Shown one piece after another: positions 8,107-17,513 of a stretch of DNA of 64,000 nucleotides. Positions within the stretch are counted from its first letter, which is position 1. Every line of letters starts with the position of its first letter. The notes below the pieces were generated by a model. It saw nothing but the letters and a program-made list of their open reading frames with translations. It was not told the origin of the DNA and did not search any database. Both the position numbers and the translations under genes were made by a program. The DNA is from Rhizobium terrae (lineage in GTDB: Bacteria > Pseudomonadota > Alphaproteobacteria > Rhizobiales > Rhizobiaceae): positions 418,334-482,333 of the forward strand of contig NZ_QJKM01000003.1 of assembly GCF_003425685.1 (NCBI RefSeq), read 5' to 3'.

Positions 8107-10236
8107 ATGGCTACTGCTGCTCAGAAGATCGTCCTGTCGTCCTCGCGCGACATCCCCTTTAACAAGCTGGTGCTCAGCCAGTCGAACGTCCGGCGCGTGA
8201 AGGCCGGCGTCTCGATCGAGGACCTGGCGGCCTCGATCGCCCGGCGCGGCCTGATCCAGAGCCTCAGCGTCGTGCCCGTCGCCGATGCCGACGGCAACGA
8301 GACCGGCATGTTCGAGGTGCCCGCCGGCGGCCGCCGCTTCCGGGCGCTGGAGATGCTGGTTAAGCAGAAGCGCCTCGCCAAAATCGCGCCGGTGCCCTGC
8401 ATCGTGCGCGAGCGAGACAGCGCCATCCTCGCTGAGGAGGTCTCGCTCGCCGAGAATATCGAGCGCGCGCCGCTCCATCCCCTTGACCAGTATCGCGCCT
8501 TCCAGGACATGCGCGACAAGGGCATGAGCGAGGAAGACATCGCCGCAGCCTTCTTCGTGCCGGCCCAAGTCGTGAAGCAGCGTCTACGGCTTGCGTCCGC
8601 GTCGCCCGCGCTGCTCGACGTCTATGCCGAGGACGGCATGACGCTGGAGCAGCTCATGGCCTTCACCGTGTCGCGCGACCATGCCCGCCAGGAACAGGTC
8701 TGGGACGCGATCAAGGACGCCTGGTCGAAGGAGCCGTACCAGATCCGGCGCATGCTCACCGAGACCACGGTGCGCGCCTCGGACAAGCGAGCGGTGTTCG
8801 TCGGCGTCAAGGCCTATGAGGCCGCCGGCGGCGTCACCATGCGCGATCTCTTCCAGTCCGACGACGGCGGCTGGTTGCAGGACGCGGGTCTGCTCGACCG
8901 CCTGGTCGCCGAGAAGCTGAAGGCCACGGCCGAGCAAGTCGCCGCTGAGGGCTGGAAGTGGATCGAGGTCGCAGTCAGCTTCCCCTTCGACGTGACGCGC
9001 GGTCTGCGCGAGCTACGGGGCGAAGCACTCGACCTCTCGGCTGACGAGCAAGCCGCAATCGAGGCACTGAACGCCGAGATGGCCAAGCTGGAAGCCGAGT
9101 ATCAGGACGCCGACGAGCTGCCGGATGAAGTCGATCAGCGGCTCGGCGAGATCGAGACGGCGCTCGCAGCCTTCGAAGCGCGACCGGTGCGCTACGAGCC
9201 CGACGAAATCGGCCGCGCGGGTGTATTCATCAGCATCACGCATGACGGCAGCCTCGACATTGATCGCGGCTATGTCCGGGCCCAGGACGAAGCACCGCTG
9301 ACTCCCGACGGCGAGGCCAGCGTGGAACCCAGCACCGATGCGGCCGATCCGGTCGTACAGCGCGCCGTCATCACGATTGGCGGGCAGCCCGCCGAGGCGG
9401 AGGAGGACGAGGACGACGTCATCAAGCCGTTGCCCGATCGCCTCGTCACGGAGCTGACGGCCCATCGCACCCTGGCGCTGCGCAATGCGCTGGCCGACAA
9501 TCCGCACGTCGCCATGACCGCGCTGCTGCACAAGCTGGTGTCCGACACCTTCCAGCACCGTATGTACAAAGGCGCATTGGAGGCCTCGGTCAACCACGTC
9601 TTCTTCCCGACGCAAGACGACGCGATGAAGGACAGCCCGTCGGCTCGCGCCGTGCATGAGCGCCACGAAGGCTGGGCGAGCGACGTTCCCGCTGACGACG
9701 ATGCGCTCTGGGACTGGCTGGCGGCGCTCGATGAAATGAGTCGCATGGCGCTACTGGCCCATTGCGTGAGCTACGGCGTCAACGCGCTCTACGAGAAGCC
9801 GAACCCCTATGGCGGCAACGGCGTCTCGCAGCACGGGCTGGACATGCGGCTCGGCCAGGCAGACCGGCTTGCCCGGGCCACCGGCCTCGACATGGTACGG
9901 GTCGGCTGGCGTCCAACGGTCGGCAACTATCTCGGCCGCGTCACCAAGTCCCGCATCCTCCAAGCGGTCCGCGAGGGCGCCGGGGAACAGGCCGCGCAGC
10001 TGATCGACCACCTGAAGAAGGGCGACATGGCCAAGGAGGCAGAGCGCCTGCTGGCCGACAGCGGCTGGCTGCCGGAGCCGCTGCGGCTGATCGACGATGC
10101 CGAGGCGTCCACGTCGGAGGTCGCGAGTGAAGACGGCGACGGCGCAACGCTGCCAGCCTTCCTCGTCGGTGACGACGAGACCGCGGCCGATGCTGATGCC
10201 GATGACGAAGAATGCCGCCTCGTCGCGGCCGAATAA
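8107..10236 (+). CDS. Large ParB/Srx-fold (ParB-like nuclease domain) protein
   Basis: This 709-residue protein is far longer than partition ParB (about 300). Residues 14-125 form the ParB N-terminal domain (IPFNKLVLSQSNVRR, EDLAASIARRGLIQSL, VPAGGRRFRALEML, EEVSLAENIERAPLHPLDQ). A helix-turn-helix-like region follows (SEEDIAAAFFVPAQVVKQRL). The rest is an acidic, helical ICE-specific extension ending in poly-acidic stretches. ParB-like proteins of this size are typical of ICE and plasmid accessory modules rather than centromere binding; the small ParA partner is encoded elsewhere at 24038. Its role in DNA binding, cleavage or CTP use is not known. Confidence 0.85.
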   Translation: MATAAQKIVLSSSRDIPFNKLVLSQSNVRRVKAGVSIEDLAASIARRGLIQSLSVVPVADADGNETGMFEVPAGGRRFRALEMLVKQKRLAKIAPVPCIVRERDSAILAEEVSLAENIERAPLHPLDQYRAFQDMRDKGMSEEDIAAAFFVPAQVVKQRLRLASASPALLDVYAEDGMTLEQLMAFTVSRDHARQEQVWDAIKDAWSKEPYQIRRMLTETTVRASDKRAVFVGVKAYEAAGGVTMRDLFQSDDGGWLQDAGLLDRLVAEKLKATAEQVAAEGWKWIEVAVSFPFDVTRGLRELRGEALDLSADEQAAIEALNAEMAKLEAEYQDADELPDEVDQRLGEIETALAAFEARPVRYEPDEIGRAGVFISITHDGSLDIDRGYVRAQDEAPLTPDGEASVEPSTDAADPVVQRAVITIGGQPAEAEEDEDDVIKPLPDRLVTELTAHRTLALRNALADNPHVAMTALLHKLVSDTFQHRMYKGALEASVNHVFFPTQDDAMKDSPSARAVHERHEGWASDVPADDDALWDWLAALDEMSRMALLAHCVSYGVNALYEKPNPYGGNGVSQHGLDMRLGQADRLARATGLDMVRVGWRPTVGNYLGRVTKSRILQAVREGAGEQAAQLIDHLKKGDMAKEAERLLADSGWLPEPLRLIDDAEASTSEVASEDGDGATLPAFLVGDDETAADADADDEECRLVAAE

Positions 10237-10240
10237 ACAC

Positions 10241-10276
10241 GGGACCGGAGCGTCTCTGCGCTCCGGTCCCTTTTTT
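10241..10276. terminator. Strong intrinsic terminator between convergent genes
   Basis: GGGACCGGAGCG (10241-10252) pairs perfectly with CGCTCCGGTCCC (10259-10270) over a 6-base loop and is followed by six T residues. It ends the ParB-like transcript. The converging gene's stop overlaps the end of the T-run. Confidence 0.9.
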
Positions 10277-10668
10277 CAAGCCAGCTTTCTGATCTGAGGC
10301 TGGACCCGCACATTGTCGATCCACAGGGCAATCCGACCATCGGCGACCAGGTCCGAGGTTTCGGCGACAAACCGCCGGACAGCTCGTGTAGTGCTGACAA
10401 AGAACCGGTGCCTGTAGCCTGCCGCAACCGCTGCATCGGTAAATCCGTCGAGCGCCGCAAAACCCGACGCCTCTTGGATTTCAAATTGCACGGCCCATCG
10501 CGTGCGCCGCGGTCTTACGTCATCCAGCACCTCCACGCTGATCCGATGTTTTGACCCATTTCGCACCCTGATCGGCGCTATCAATTGCTTTGGGAATGTC
10601 AGAATCTTTCCCATTCGTTTCTCCATCTTCAGCGGCTTTGAGAGGAGACGGGAACCGGTGAACCGCAC
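10276..10668 (-). CDS. Hypothetical small basic protein
   Basis: No family is recognised. The frame allows 130 residues, but the first ATG (10668) gives an odd basic lead. Internal starts beginning MEKRMGKILTF or MGKILTF look more natural. The rest has a mixed alpha/beta look (RISVEVLDDV, RWAVQFEIQEASGF, GYRHRFFVSTTRAVRRF). It is transcribed against the surrounding module and converges on the ParB-like gene at the shared terminator. Confidence 0.55.
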   Translation of the reverse strand: MRFTGSRLLSKPLKMEKRMGKILTFPKQLIAPIRVRNGSKHRISVEVLDDVRPRRTRWAVQFEIQEASGFAALDGFTDAAVAAGYRHRFFVSTTRAVRRFVAETSDLVADGRIALWIDNVRVQPQIRKLA

Positions 10669-10936
10669 AGCCGAGACCCGCCCGCGAAACTCGCGTTGGC
10701 AGGTCAGCGGCGGCCCGTTGGTTCGGGCAGTTCAGCTATTGCGGCTATTGCCGCAAGCGGTTCTTGCCGTGCTTCGCGCACAGCGACCCTGACATCATCG
10801 ATATAGATCCCGGGCGAATACTTTCAAGCGCCTTCATCGAGAGAGTTCGAGGTGGACCGGGACGGTTTGAGCCCGTCCGGTCGAGAGAGAGCGCCGGGCC
10901 GGCTCTCCCTTGTCCAGCTCTCCGAGGTCTCCCTCC
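10660..10936 (+). other. Leader of the helicase gene with a possible frameshifted zinc-finger ORF
   Basis: From GTG 10660 a short frame reads NRTAETRPRNSRWQVSGGP and stops near 10791. In another frame, starting near 10720, FGQFSYCGYCRKRF continues to PCFAH, a C-x2-C-x6-C-x2-H pattern. A 4-base insertion near 10709-10714 would join them, so a small zinc-binding protein may have been broken here. The 3' part also holds two hairpins: ACCGG-GACGG with CCGTC-CGGT near 10856-10881, and GAGAGC with GCTCTC near 10875-10905. These recall, but do not match, the family 1 leaders. Confidence 0.3.
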
Positions 10937-13900
10937 ATGCTTCATGCTCCGATCCCCGCCGCTCAGGCGGCTTCGCTTCCGCGCGTGCCGGCCGCCGCCA
11001 TTCTCGCCGCCGCCGAGCGCATCCTCTCCCACCTCGAACACGGCCGCACCGTCGATGCCGCCATGCTGCGCAGCGTCATGGAGGCCGCCTTCGGCGCGTC
11101 CGACACGTCGGGCGCCTGGGACTGGAAAACCGCCTACGACGCCTGCGAGGCGGCGACCGTCCTGTTCCTGCGCAAGTACGGAAAGCCGCTTTTTCGTAGA
11201 GCCGCATCGCCAGCCTCACGGCTCTCCGCGCTGACCAAGATCGTCGGACTGCTGCCGACGCATACGCGCCGATCCGAGGAGGCGCAGGCCTTCCAGCAAT
11301 TCTCGACACCGGTCCCGCTCGGTCTCGCCGCATTGACGGCGGCAACATTGAACACGGCCGACCGCGTGCTGGAGCCTTCCGCAGGGACCGGTCTGCTCGG
11401 CGTCCTTGCCGAGACCGCGAGCGCAGCGCTCATCCTCAACGAGCTGGCCGATACCCGCGCCGATCTTCTCGCCTCTCTCTTTCCGGCCGTGCCCGTCACG
11501 CGCTTCGACGCCGCCCAGATCGACGACCATCTCGATCCGGCCGCCGTGCCGAGCGTCATCATCATGAACCCGCCATTCTCGGTGATGGCGAACGTCACGG
11601 GGCGGGTCGCCGACGCCGCGTATCGCCATATCGCCTCGGCACTCGCACGGCTTGCCGATGGCGGACGCCTCGTCGCGATCACCGGGGCCAACTTCTCGCC
11701 GGAGTTTCCGGCATGGCGGGACGCCTTCGTCCGCCTGCAGGAGCGCGGGCGCGTCGTCTTCACCGCGGCGATCGCCGGCTCGGTCTATGCCAAGCACGGC
11801 ACGACCATTGAGACCCGCCTGACCGTCATCGACAAGGCGCCGGCCGACGATCCCGAGCGCTTCCCAGGCTCCGCCGGGATCGCGCCTGACGTCGCGACGC
11901 TGCTCGACTGGATCGATGCGCAGCTTCCCGCGCGCCTGCCGGTCTCGATCACGCGTCCCACCGCGACGTCGGCCGCAACGCTGCGCACGGTGCGAGGCTA
12001 TCTCGCCCGCGCGACGACAGCCCAGCCCGCCCGCCGGATCGCCCAGCTCGAAGGCGAGCCGCTCGCCTATGAGACGATAGACTGGATGCCGCCGGAGAGC
12101 GGCCGCCTGTCGGACTCGATCTATGAGGCGTATGCGCTCCAGTCGATCCGCATCGCCGGCGCGCGGCCGCACCCGACCAAGCTGGTGCAGTCCGCCGCCA
12201 TGGCCTCGGTCGCGCCGCCGAAGCCGAGCTACCGGCCGACGCTGACGGCGGCGATCATCGCCGACGGCATCCTCTCCGACGCCCAGCTCGAGACGGTGAT
12301 CTATGCCGGCGAGGCTCATGGCGAATATCTCGCCGGAGCCTGGACCGTCGATGAGACTGGCGATCTGGTCACCGCCGCGCGGGACGATGCCCCGAACGCG
12401 GTTCGCTTCCGCCGTGGCTTCATGCTCGGCGACGGCACCGGCACCGGCAAGGGTCGTCAGTCGGCAGGCATCATCCTCGACAATTGGCTCCAGGGACGCT
12501 GCAAGGCGGTGTGGATCTCCAAGTCTGATAAGCTGCTGGAGGACGCACAGCGCGACTGGTCGGCGCTCGGCATGGAGCGGCTTCTGGTCACGCCGCTCTC
12601 GCGCTTCCCGCAAGGGACCGCGATCCGACTGACCGAAGGCGTCCTATTCACCACCTACGCTACGCTACGGTCCGACGACCGCGGCGAGAAGCTTTCGCGC
12701 GTCAAGCAGATCGTCGAATGGTTGGGCTCCGATTTCGACGGAGTGATCATTTTCGACGAGAGCCACGCGATGCAGAACGCCGGCGGCGGCAAGGGAGAAC
12801 GGGGCGACGTGACCCCGTCGCAACAGGGCCGTGCGGGGCTCCGGCTCCAGCACGCGCTCCCGAGCGCCCGCGTAGTCTACGTCTCGGCGACCGGCGCGAC
12901 CACCGTCCACAATCTCGCCTATGCCCAGCGCCTCGGCCTGTGGGGCGGTGAGGATTTCCCCTTTGCCAACCGCGCCGAATTCGTTGAGGCCGTCGACAAT
13001 GGCGGCGTCGCGGCCATGGAGGTGCTGGCCCGCGACCTGCGCGCACTCGGCCTCTACACGGCGCGCTCACTCTCCTATGGCGGCGTCGAATATGAGCTGG
13101 TCGAACATCAGCTCACAGCCGAGCAGACCCGCATCTACGATGCCTATGCCGGCGCCTTCGCCATCATCCACAACCATCTCGATGCGGCCATGCAGGCTGC
13201 GAACATCACTGGCGATACCGGCACGTTGAACCGTCAGGCGAAGTCAGCCGCACGATCAGCCTTCGAGAGCGCCAAGCAGCGATTCTTCGGCCATCTCCTG
13301 ACCAGCATGAAGACGCCGACGCTTGTCCGCTCGATTGAGCGGGACCTGGCGGACGGCTATTCCGCCGTCATCCAGATCGTCTCCACCGGCGAAGCCCTGA
13401 TGGAGCGCCGCCTGGCCGAAATCCCGACCGAGGAATGGAACGACGTGCGCGTGGACATCACGCCGCGTGAATATGTGTTGGACTATCTTGCCCATTCCTT
13501 CCCGGTGCAGCTCTACGAGCCGTTCTCCGACAACGAGGGCAATCTCTCATCCCGCCCCGTTTTCCGCGACGGTCAGCCCGTCGAAAGCCGAGAAGCCGTC
13601 GCTCGCCGCGATGATCTCATCGAGCGGCTGGCATCACTACCGCCCGTGCCTGGCGCGCTCGACCAAATCGTTCAGCGCTTTGGCACGGACGTCGTCGCCG
13701 AGGTGACGGGTCGCTCGCGCCGCGTGGTGCGCAAGGGCGAGCGGCTCGCCGTGGAGAACCGGGCGGCGTCGGCCAATCTGGCCGAGGCGGCCTCGTTCAT
13801 GGACGACGACAAGCGCGTCCTTATCTTCTCCGAGGCGGGCGGCACCGGACGCAGCTATCACGCTGACCTCGGTGTCAGGAACCAGCGCTTGCGCATTCAC

Positions 13901-15250
13901 TATCTGCTGGAGCCTGGATGGAAGGCCGACGCCGCGATCCAAGGACTCGGCCGTACCAACCGCACAAATCAGGCGCAGCCGCCGCTCTTCAGGCCGGTCG
14001 CCACTGACGTGAAGGCTGAGAAGCGCTTCCTCTCTACTATCGCGCGCCGGCTCGACACGCTCGGCGCCATAACGCGCGGCCAGCGCCAGACCGGCGGCCA
14101 AGGCCTCTTCCGGCCCGAAGACAACCTTGAATCCCACTATGCGCGCGATGCGCTGCGACAGCTCTACCTGTTGCTCGTGCGCGGGAAGGTCGAGGAATGC
14201 TCACTCGATCGCTTCGAGACCGCTACCGGCCTCAAGCTGACGGACGACAACGGCATAAAGGACGAATTGCCGCCGATCACCACTTTCCTCAATCGCTTAC
14301 TAGCGCTGACCATCGAGCTGCAGGGCATCCTATTCACCGCTTTCGAGCAGCTTTTAACGGCGAAGATCGAGGGCGCGATCCGCAGCGGCCACTATGACGT
14401 CGGGCTGGAGACGCTGCAGGCCGAGAGCTTCGTGGTAGCCGACAGCCAGATCATCCACGTCCATCCCGGCACCGGCGCGGAGACGCGGCTCCTGACCATC
14501 ACGCGCCGGGAACGCAATCGCCCCGGCAGCCTGGTCGAAGCCCTCAGCCACCTTGCCGATCCTCGTGCGCGGTTGCTCGTTAACGGTCGCTCCGGCCGCG
14601 CCGCCGTGCAAACGCCAGCACCGTCCATGATGCTCGACGATGGCGAAATCGAACGCCGCGTCTGCCTGATCCGCCCCATGGAGCAACACTATGCGCCGCT
14701 GCGCATGATGGATGAGAGCCATTGGGAGGAAGCCAATCGCGATCGTTTCGCGGACGCATGGGAGGCGGAGCTTTCCGACATCCCGGAGTTCTCCGACAGC
14801 ACGATCCACATCGTCGCCGGCCTGCTGCTGCCGATCTGGAAGCGCCTGCCGGCCGAGTCGACCAGGGTATATCGGCTCCAAACCGACGCGGGCGAGCGCA
14901 TCATCGGTCGCCGGGTATCGCCGGCCTTGGCCGCCAACGCCGCTTCGCAGGGGGCGAGCACGCTGACGCCGGAACACGCATTCACCGCACTGATGGAAGG
15001 CAGCACGATCCTCGATCTCGCCGAGGGCCTCCAGCTTCGCCGCGCCCGCGTGATGAGCGCCCATCGCCTGGAACTGACTGGCTTCACAGAGGCGATGCGC
15101 GAGCGGCTGCGGGCCTATGGCCTGTTCAGCGAGATTATCTCCTGGAAGCTACGCTTCTTCGTGCCGGTCGATACCAGCGGGGCAGCGGTGCTCGCCAAGC
15201 TGCTCGATACCTACCCGGTGGCGCGCATCTCCGAACGGGAGGCCGCGTGA
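10937..15250 (+). CDS. Strawberry-notch-like helicase fused to an N-terminal methyltransferase-like domain
   Basis: This is a 1437-residue fusion. The N-terminal third holds a SAM-type methyltransferase fold: LEPSAGTGLLG near 145-155 and the N6-adenine/cytosine-type catalytic motif N211-P-P-F214. The middle is an SF2 helicase of the Strawberry-notch type, with Walker A GDGTGTGKGR (K505), Walker B variant DESH at 607-610, and SATGATTV. The helicase C domain follows (LIFSEAGGTGRSYHADL and IQGLGRTNRTNQ). I start at ATG 10937, with CCGAGG upstream. The protein could modify and remodel DNA after transfer or protect it from restriction; that is inference. Its stop overlaps the next gene's start by one base. 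Confidence 0.88.
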   Translation: MLHAPIPAAQAASLPRVPAAAILAAAERILSHLEHGRTVDAAMLRSVMEAAFGASDTSGAWDWKTAYDACEAATVLFLRKYGKPLFRRAASPASRLSALTKIVGLLPTHTRRSEEAQAFQQFSTPVPLGLAALTAATLNTADRVLEPSAGTGLLGVLAETASAALILNELADTRADLLASLFPAVPVTRFDAAQIDDHLDPAAVPSVIIMNPPFSVMANVTGRVADAAYRHIASALARLADGGRLVAITGANFSPEFPAWRDAFVRLQERGRVVFTAAIAGSVYAKHGTTIETRLTVIDKAPADDPERFPGSAGIAPDVATLLDWIDAQLPARLPVSITRPTATSAATLRTVRGYLARATTAQPARRIAQLEGEPLAYETIDWMPPESGRLSDSIYEAYALQSIRIAGARPHPTKLVQSAAMASVAPPKPSYRPTLTAAIIADGILSDAQLETVIYAGEAHGEYLAGAWTVDETGDLVTAARDDAPNAVRFRRGFMLGDGTGTGKGRQSAGIILDNWLQGRCKAVWISKSDKLLEDAQRDWSALGMERLLVTPLSRFPQGTAIRLTEGVLFTTYATLRSDDRGEKLSRVKQIVEWLGSDFDGVIIFDESHAMQNAGGGKGERGDVTPSQQGRAGLRLQHALPSARVVYVSATGATTVHNLAYAQRLGLWGGEDFPFANRAEFVEAVDNGGVAAMEVLARDLRALGLYTARSLSYGGVEYELVEHQLTAEQTRIYDAYAGAFAIIHNHLDAAMQAANITGDTGTLNRQAKSAARSAFESAKQRFFGHLLTSMKTPTLVRSIERDLADGYSAVIQIVSTGEALMERRLAEIPTEEWNDVRVDITPREYVLDYLAHSFPVQLYEPFSDNEGNLSSRPVFRDGQPVESREAVARRDDLIERLASLPPVPGALDQIVQRFGTDVVAEVTGRSRRVVRKGERLAVENRAASANLAEAASFMDDDKRVLIFSEAGGTGRSYHADLGVRNQRLRIHYLLEPGWKADAAIQGLGRTNRTNQAQPPLFRPVATDVKAEKRFLSTIARRLDTLGAITRGQRQTGGQGLFRPEDNLESHYARDALRQLYLLLVRGKVEECSLDRFETATGLKLTDDNGIKDELPPITTFLNRLLALTIELQGILFTAFEQLLTAKIEGAIRSGHYDVGLETLQAESFVVADSQIIHVHPGTGAETRLLTITRRERNRPGSLVEALSHLADPRARLLVNGRSGRAAVQTPAPSMMLDDGEIERRVCLIRPMEQHYAPLRMMDESHWEEANRDRFADAWEAELSDIPEFSDSTIHIVAGLLLPIWKRLPAESTRVYRLQTDAGERIIGRRVSPALAANAASQGASTLTPEHAFTALMEGSTILDLAEGLQLRRARVMSAHRLELTGFTEAMRERLRAYGLFSEIISWKLRFFVPVDTSGAAVLAKLLDTYPVARISEREAA

Positions 15251-16284
15251 TGCCCCGACACGATGCATCCGATCTCGCGCAGCGTCTCGGTCGACAGGCC
15301 GAGGCGGCATGCCGCCATTACCTGTCCAGCGGGCGGCGCGAGGGCAGCTACTGGCTCGTCGGCGACGTGCGTAACACCCCGGGCCGCTCGATGTACGTAC
15401 GGCTCAAGGACTCTCCGAAAGGGCCGGCAGGAAAATGGACCGATGCCGCGACTGGCGAGCATGGCGACCTTCTCGATGTGATCCGCGAGAGCTGCGGGCT
15501 CATCGACTTCAAGGACGTCGCCGACGAGGCGCGAACCTTCCTCAGCATGCCACTACCCGACCTAGGGCCGGCAAATCCACGTCAGGCACCGGCGCCACAC
15601 GGTTCACCCGAGGCGGCCCGCCGCCTGTTCGGTATGTCGCAGCCTATCATAGGCTCGCTCGTACAATCGTATTTACGCGAACGCGGCATTACGGATTTAC
15701 GTGAAACCGGAAATCTCCACTTCCACCCGCGCTGCTACTATCGGTCCGACGAGCATTCGCCAACCGAGACCTGGCCCGCCATGATCGCCGCCGTCACCGA
15801 TCTCCGCAACAGGATCACCGGGGCGCATCGTACCTGGCTCGACCCGCAACGCCGCGACAAGGCACCACTCGATACACCGCGGCGAGCCATGGGAGACCTA
15901 CTCGGCAACGCGGTACGATTCGGGTCCGGTAGCGAGGTGATGGCGGCCGGCGAAGGGATCGAGACCGTGCTGTCCGTCCGACAGGTCTTGCCCACCATGC
16001 CGATGATGGCCGCTCTCTCCGCAGCCCATCTCGCCGCCATCCTGTTCCCTGATACGCTGCGGCGGCTCTATATCCTGCGCGACGACGATCCGGCCGGCGA
16101 CGGCGCACGCGACAGCCTCATCGAACGGGCGAACGCGGTTGGGATCGAGGCGATCGTCATCTCGCCCCAGCTCGGCGACTTCAACGAGGATCTCCGCACC
16201 CTCGGCATTGACGCGCTCAGAAGTCAGACCCGGATGCAGATCGGACCGCAGGACGTCGATCGATTCATGGCGCTCACGGCATAG
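15250..16284 (+). CDS. Toprim domain protein (primase-like)
   Basis: The 344-residue protein has an N-terminal zinc-poor primase-like segment (YWLVGDVRNTPGRSMYVRL, then GEHGDLLDVIRESCG). A C-terminal Toprim domain follows, with E235 in AAGEGIETVLS and D278-D280 in LRDDDPAGD, the metal-binding residues of primases and topoisomerases. Such proteins are regular members of this ICE module and may prime the complementary strand or assist the helicase. Its ATG overlaps the helicase stop (TGATG), so the two are likely coupled. A short hairpin TGGCGGC-GGA-GCCGCCA lies at 16301-16317, just after its stop. Confidence 0.85.
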   Translation: MPRHDASDLAQRLGRQAEAACRHYLSSGRREGSYWLVGDVRNTPGRSMYVRLKDSPKGPAGKWTDAATGEHGDLLDVIRESCGLIDFKDVADEARTFLSMPLPDLGPANPRQAPAPHGSPEAARRLFGMSQPIIGSLVQSYLRERGITDLRETGNLHFHPRCYYRSDEHSPTETWPAMIAAVTDLRNRITGAHRTWLDPQRRDKAPLDTPRRAMGDLLGNAVRFGSGSEVMAAGEGIETVLSVRQVLPTMPMMAALSAAHLAAILFPDTLRRLYILRDDDPAGDGARDSLIERANAVGIEAIVISPQLGDFNEDLRTLGIDALRSQTRMQIGPQDVDRFMALTA

Positions 16285-16390
16285 CCAGCAGGGAGGAAGG
16301 TGGCGGCGGAGCCGCCATGCCCGTCTGGATGCCCCAGAGGGCCGCGCCTCGGCCTTCGAGAGGGCGATCGGCCCACAGTCGGGCCGGCCC

Positions 16391-16582
16391 GGCAATGTCG
16401 GCGGCCGACTATTTTCCGGCGGCGCGTACCGCGCCTTTCCATCGCGAGGCAAAATAGCCGTCCTTCGCCATCCTCCGCTGCGCTTCGGCCCTGCGCTGCG
16501 CTCCGGGTGCAAGGCCGTCCCGACGGTGGGCTTCGTCGCCATGAAGGCCGCGACGGTCGCGGTCCTACCGACGGAGCATCCC
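16391..16582 (+). ncRNA. Structured leader, family 2 copy A, upstream of DUF2493 gene
   Basis: This 192-base stretch fills most of a 298-base gap. Hairpin 1 is GTCGG/CCGAC (16397-16409). An outer stem CTATTTT (16409-16415) pairs with AAAATAG (16451-16457) around an inner hairpin GGCGCG-TAC-CGCGCC (16421-16435). Five bases separate outer and inner stems on the left. The same arrangement with different pairing bases occurs at 19691-19873. The last 45 bases before the start codon (TCGCCATGAAGGCCGC...ACGGAG) are also similar in the two copies. No reading frame in the gap is convincing. Confidence 0.55.
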
Positions 16583-17506
16583 ATGAACGCGCATGACGAC
16601 TTCGAACCGCACCATGAATCCTCACCCACCGACCACGTCCTCAACGAACTTCAGCTCCACGGCTACCGGCCCTTCGCCGATGAACCGGATCAGCGGCTCC
16701 TCCCGGACGGCAATGCAGTCGCGGGCGCCGTCGCCGACATCTTCGACGCCCTGATCGTCACGCTGGAGGACACCCGCCTTGAACCCGACCTCGACGATCT
16801 CCTCTGGTCGACCGTCAACCTCTTCCACCGTGCCGTAGAGCGGATCGGACGCGAGCTTGACGACAACGAGCAAGGGCAACGTCGCGGACAACGCGCACAA
16901 GATGGGAGCGAGGTGAAATCGGTCGAACTTGAGCGCATGATCGCCGAGGGCCAAACGCTTATCGAACGCCAGAACGCCTTCGAACTGATACGCGATCAAG
17001 CCGCCGAACAATACGAACGCCATGTCGGCAAGCCTTGGCTTCCGCGCAGCGGATCGAAGGTCAACCATCGCAATCTCACCTCAGCGATGATCGACAGTCG
17101 CGACTTCCTGATGGCGAAGAAGCGGGCTGAGCAGGAAATCCTTCTGCCACCAGGCCCGAAAATCGTCGTCACCGGCGGACTCGACTTCAACGATCACCGA
17201 CTGATTTGGGCCAAGCTCGACCAAGTGCAGGAAAAGCATCCCGACATGGTCCTCCTTCACGGCAAGTCGCCGAAGGGCGCGGAGAAGATCGCCTCGCTCT
17301 GGGCTAAAAGCCGCAACGTGCCGCAGATCGGCTTTGCGCCCGACTGGACGAAGCACGGCCGCGCCGCGCCCTTCAAGCGCAACGACGTCATGCTGGAGAT
17401 CGTGCCGAAGGGCGTGATGCACTTCCCCGGCACGGGCATCAACGACAACCTCGCCGACAAGGCCAAGAAGCTCGGCATCCCCGTCTGGAAGTTCGGCGGC
17501 GCGTAA
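16583..17506 (+). CDS. DUF2493 (SLOG/YspA-like) domain protein
   Basis: The 307-residue protein has a helical N-terminal half with a charged linker (residues about 90-115). The C-terminal DUF2493 domain is a Rossmann-like SLOG fold (KIVVTGGLDFNDHRLIWAKLD, VLLHGKSPKGAEKIASLWAK, then VMHFPGTGINDNLADKA). SLOG domains bind nucleotides or nucleotide-like signals. DUF2493 proteins are widespread on mobile elements with unknown ligands. The ATG at 16583 has ACGGAG before it. The gene has a family 2 structured leader that is shared with the first DUF736 gene. Confidence 0.85.
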   Translation: MNAHDDFEPHHESSPTDHVLNELQLHGYRPFADEPDQRLLPDGNAVAGAVADIFDALIVTLEDTRLEPDLDDLLWSTVNLFHRAVERIGRELDDNEQGQRRGQRAQDGSEVKSVELERMIAEGQTLIERQNAFELIRDQAAEQYERHVGKPWLPRSGSKVNHRNLTSAMIDSRDFLMAKKRAEQEILLPPGPKIVVTGGLDFNDHRLIWAKLDQVQEKHPDMVLLHGKSPKGAEKIASLWAKSRNVPQIGFAPDWTKHGRAAPFKRNDVMLEIVPKGVMHFPGTGINDNLADKAKKLGIPVWKFGGA

Positions 17507-17513
17507 GCGCCGT

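Noticed and set aside
10850..10936. Third copy of the family 1 leader before the helicase gene
   Set aside because: It has GACGG/CCGTC and GAGAGC/GCTCTC hairpins, but they are in tandem rather than nested and spacing to the ATG differs.
11216..12613. Minus-strand frame of 465 codons inside the helicase gene
   Set aside because: The helicase reading has catalytic motifs throughout; this frame is a shadow.
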